Source: Syntrophus sp. GWC2_56_31 (GTDB lineage: Bacteria; Desulfobacterota; Syntrophia; Syntrophales; UBA5619). Taken from it: a stretch of 38,230 nt of DNA. The translations under genes were made by a program, and so were the position numbers. The stretch spans positions 1-38,230 of the forward strand of contig MICN01000063.1 of assembly GCA_001829875.1 (NCBI GenBank), written 5' to 3'. The notes beneath the pieces are model-generated. The model had not been told where the DNA came from. It made no database searches and saw only the letters and a list, made by a program, of their open reading frames with translations. Position 1 is the stretch's first letter. Every line of letters starts with the position of its first letter. This document shows, piece by piece, positions 37,815 to 38,230 of the stretch.

Positions 37815-38006
37815 GAGAGCCTTGAAAATCATGCTCCCTCCGCACGCCGGACATTTTTCGACCCTGCACCTCCTCGCTTCGCTGCAAAGACGAAACTCGC
37901 GCTGACGCGCTCAAACAGTCGTCTTTGCGGGCGCTACGCTGCGGGGGCAGGGGACCCCGAAAAATCTCCAATGCGTGCTTCCGGGATCATGATTTTCAAG
38001 GCTCTC
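37815..38006. repeat. Long palindromic element with perfect 19-bp terminal inverted repeats
   Basis: GAGAGCCTTGAAAATCATG (37815-37833) is the exact reverse complement of 37988-38006; inner GCAAAGACGA (37884-37893) / TCGTCTTTGC (37919-37928). Confidence 0.85.
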
Positions 38007-38028
38007 GTACGAAGTCGTCATGGGTGAA

Positions 38029-38230
38029 TCAGCGTAGAATGAGGGCAAAGGATTTGACGCGCGATACGGGGTGATAGGACTGTTTTGCTTCCGCAAGATT
38101 GGGAAGATTCATGTCGCTTTCCTTGTTGATATATCGATATCCCGCAAAGAGCCTTTTTGCGCATTCGTTGTCTAGAAACTGATAGAGGCCTTTTATACCG
38201 GCGAAGGCTTTTTCAAAATTGAGCGTTCCC
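38029..38230 (-). CDS. C-terminus of a DUF2156 / phosphatidylglycerol lysyltransferase-domain-like protein (truncated by window)
   Basis: My translation of the minus strand: ...YRYINKESDMNLPNLAEAKQSYHPVSRVKSFALILR*; pattern resembles the DUF2156 C-terminus. Confidence 0.6.
   Translation of the reverse strand, partial: GTLNFEKAFAGIKGLYQFLDNECAKRLFAGYRYINKESDMNLPNLAEAKQSYHPVSRVKSFALILR

Noticed and set aside
37780-38096. Small minus-strand ORFs in the palindrome downstream of recJ
   Set aside because: Coincide with the inverted-repeat element; the supported coding frame at 38029-38230 is a different one

Overview
This 38.2-kb window looks like core chromosome of a Desulfobacterota/Syntrophales-like anaerobe; that lineage guess rests on gene content and protein resemblance only. 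It is almost fully packed with housekeeping genes. In order: nrdD-nrdG; M48 protease/TPR; VanZ-like; cmk-rpsA-sppA; a small orphan sigma-70 region-4-like protein; gamma-glutamyltransferase, FTR-like and glutaredoxin genes; class V aminotransferase; a mitochondrial-EFG1-like EF-G; a P-loop ATPase; a B12-binding radical SAM protein; a MerR-like HTH fused to a cyclase-homology domain; DUF1285; guaB-dnaE; a DnaJ/TPR/apgM/hom cluster; recG; purM-purN; an FAD-type oxidoreductase; 6-phosphofructokinase; rpmB; a small secreted protein; recJ; and the C-terminus of a DUF2156-like protein. I saw no rRNA, tRNA, CRISPR array, prophage or transposase gene. The observations most worth a second look are: (1) the orphan sigma-4-like protein with a C-x4-C-x11-C-x4-C module, whose annotated start coincides with a -35 box; (2) the HTH-cyclase fusion with substituted metal-binding positions and repeated TATACAGTA motifs upstream; (3) two long palindromic elements that each fill a convergent intergenic gap; (4) a perfect 7-bp dyad lying in the recJ promoter spacer; (5) the apgM-hom overlap, suggesting an alternative homoserine kinase; (6) the glutaredoxin-FTR coupled pair; (7) the spd/mitochondrial-type EF-G with a possible structured leader. 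All functional statements are inferred from reading the sequence; no searches were run.
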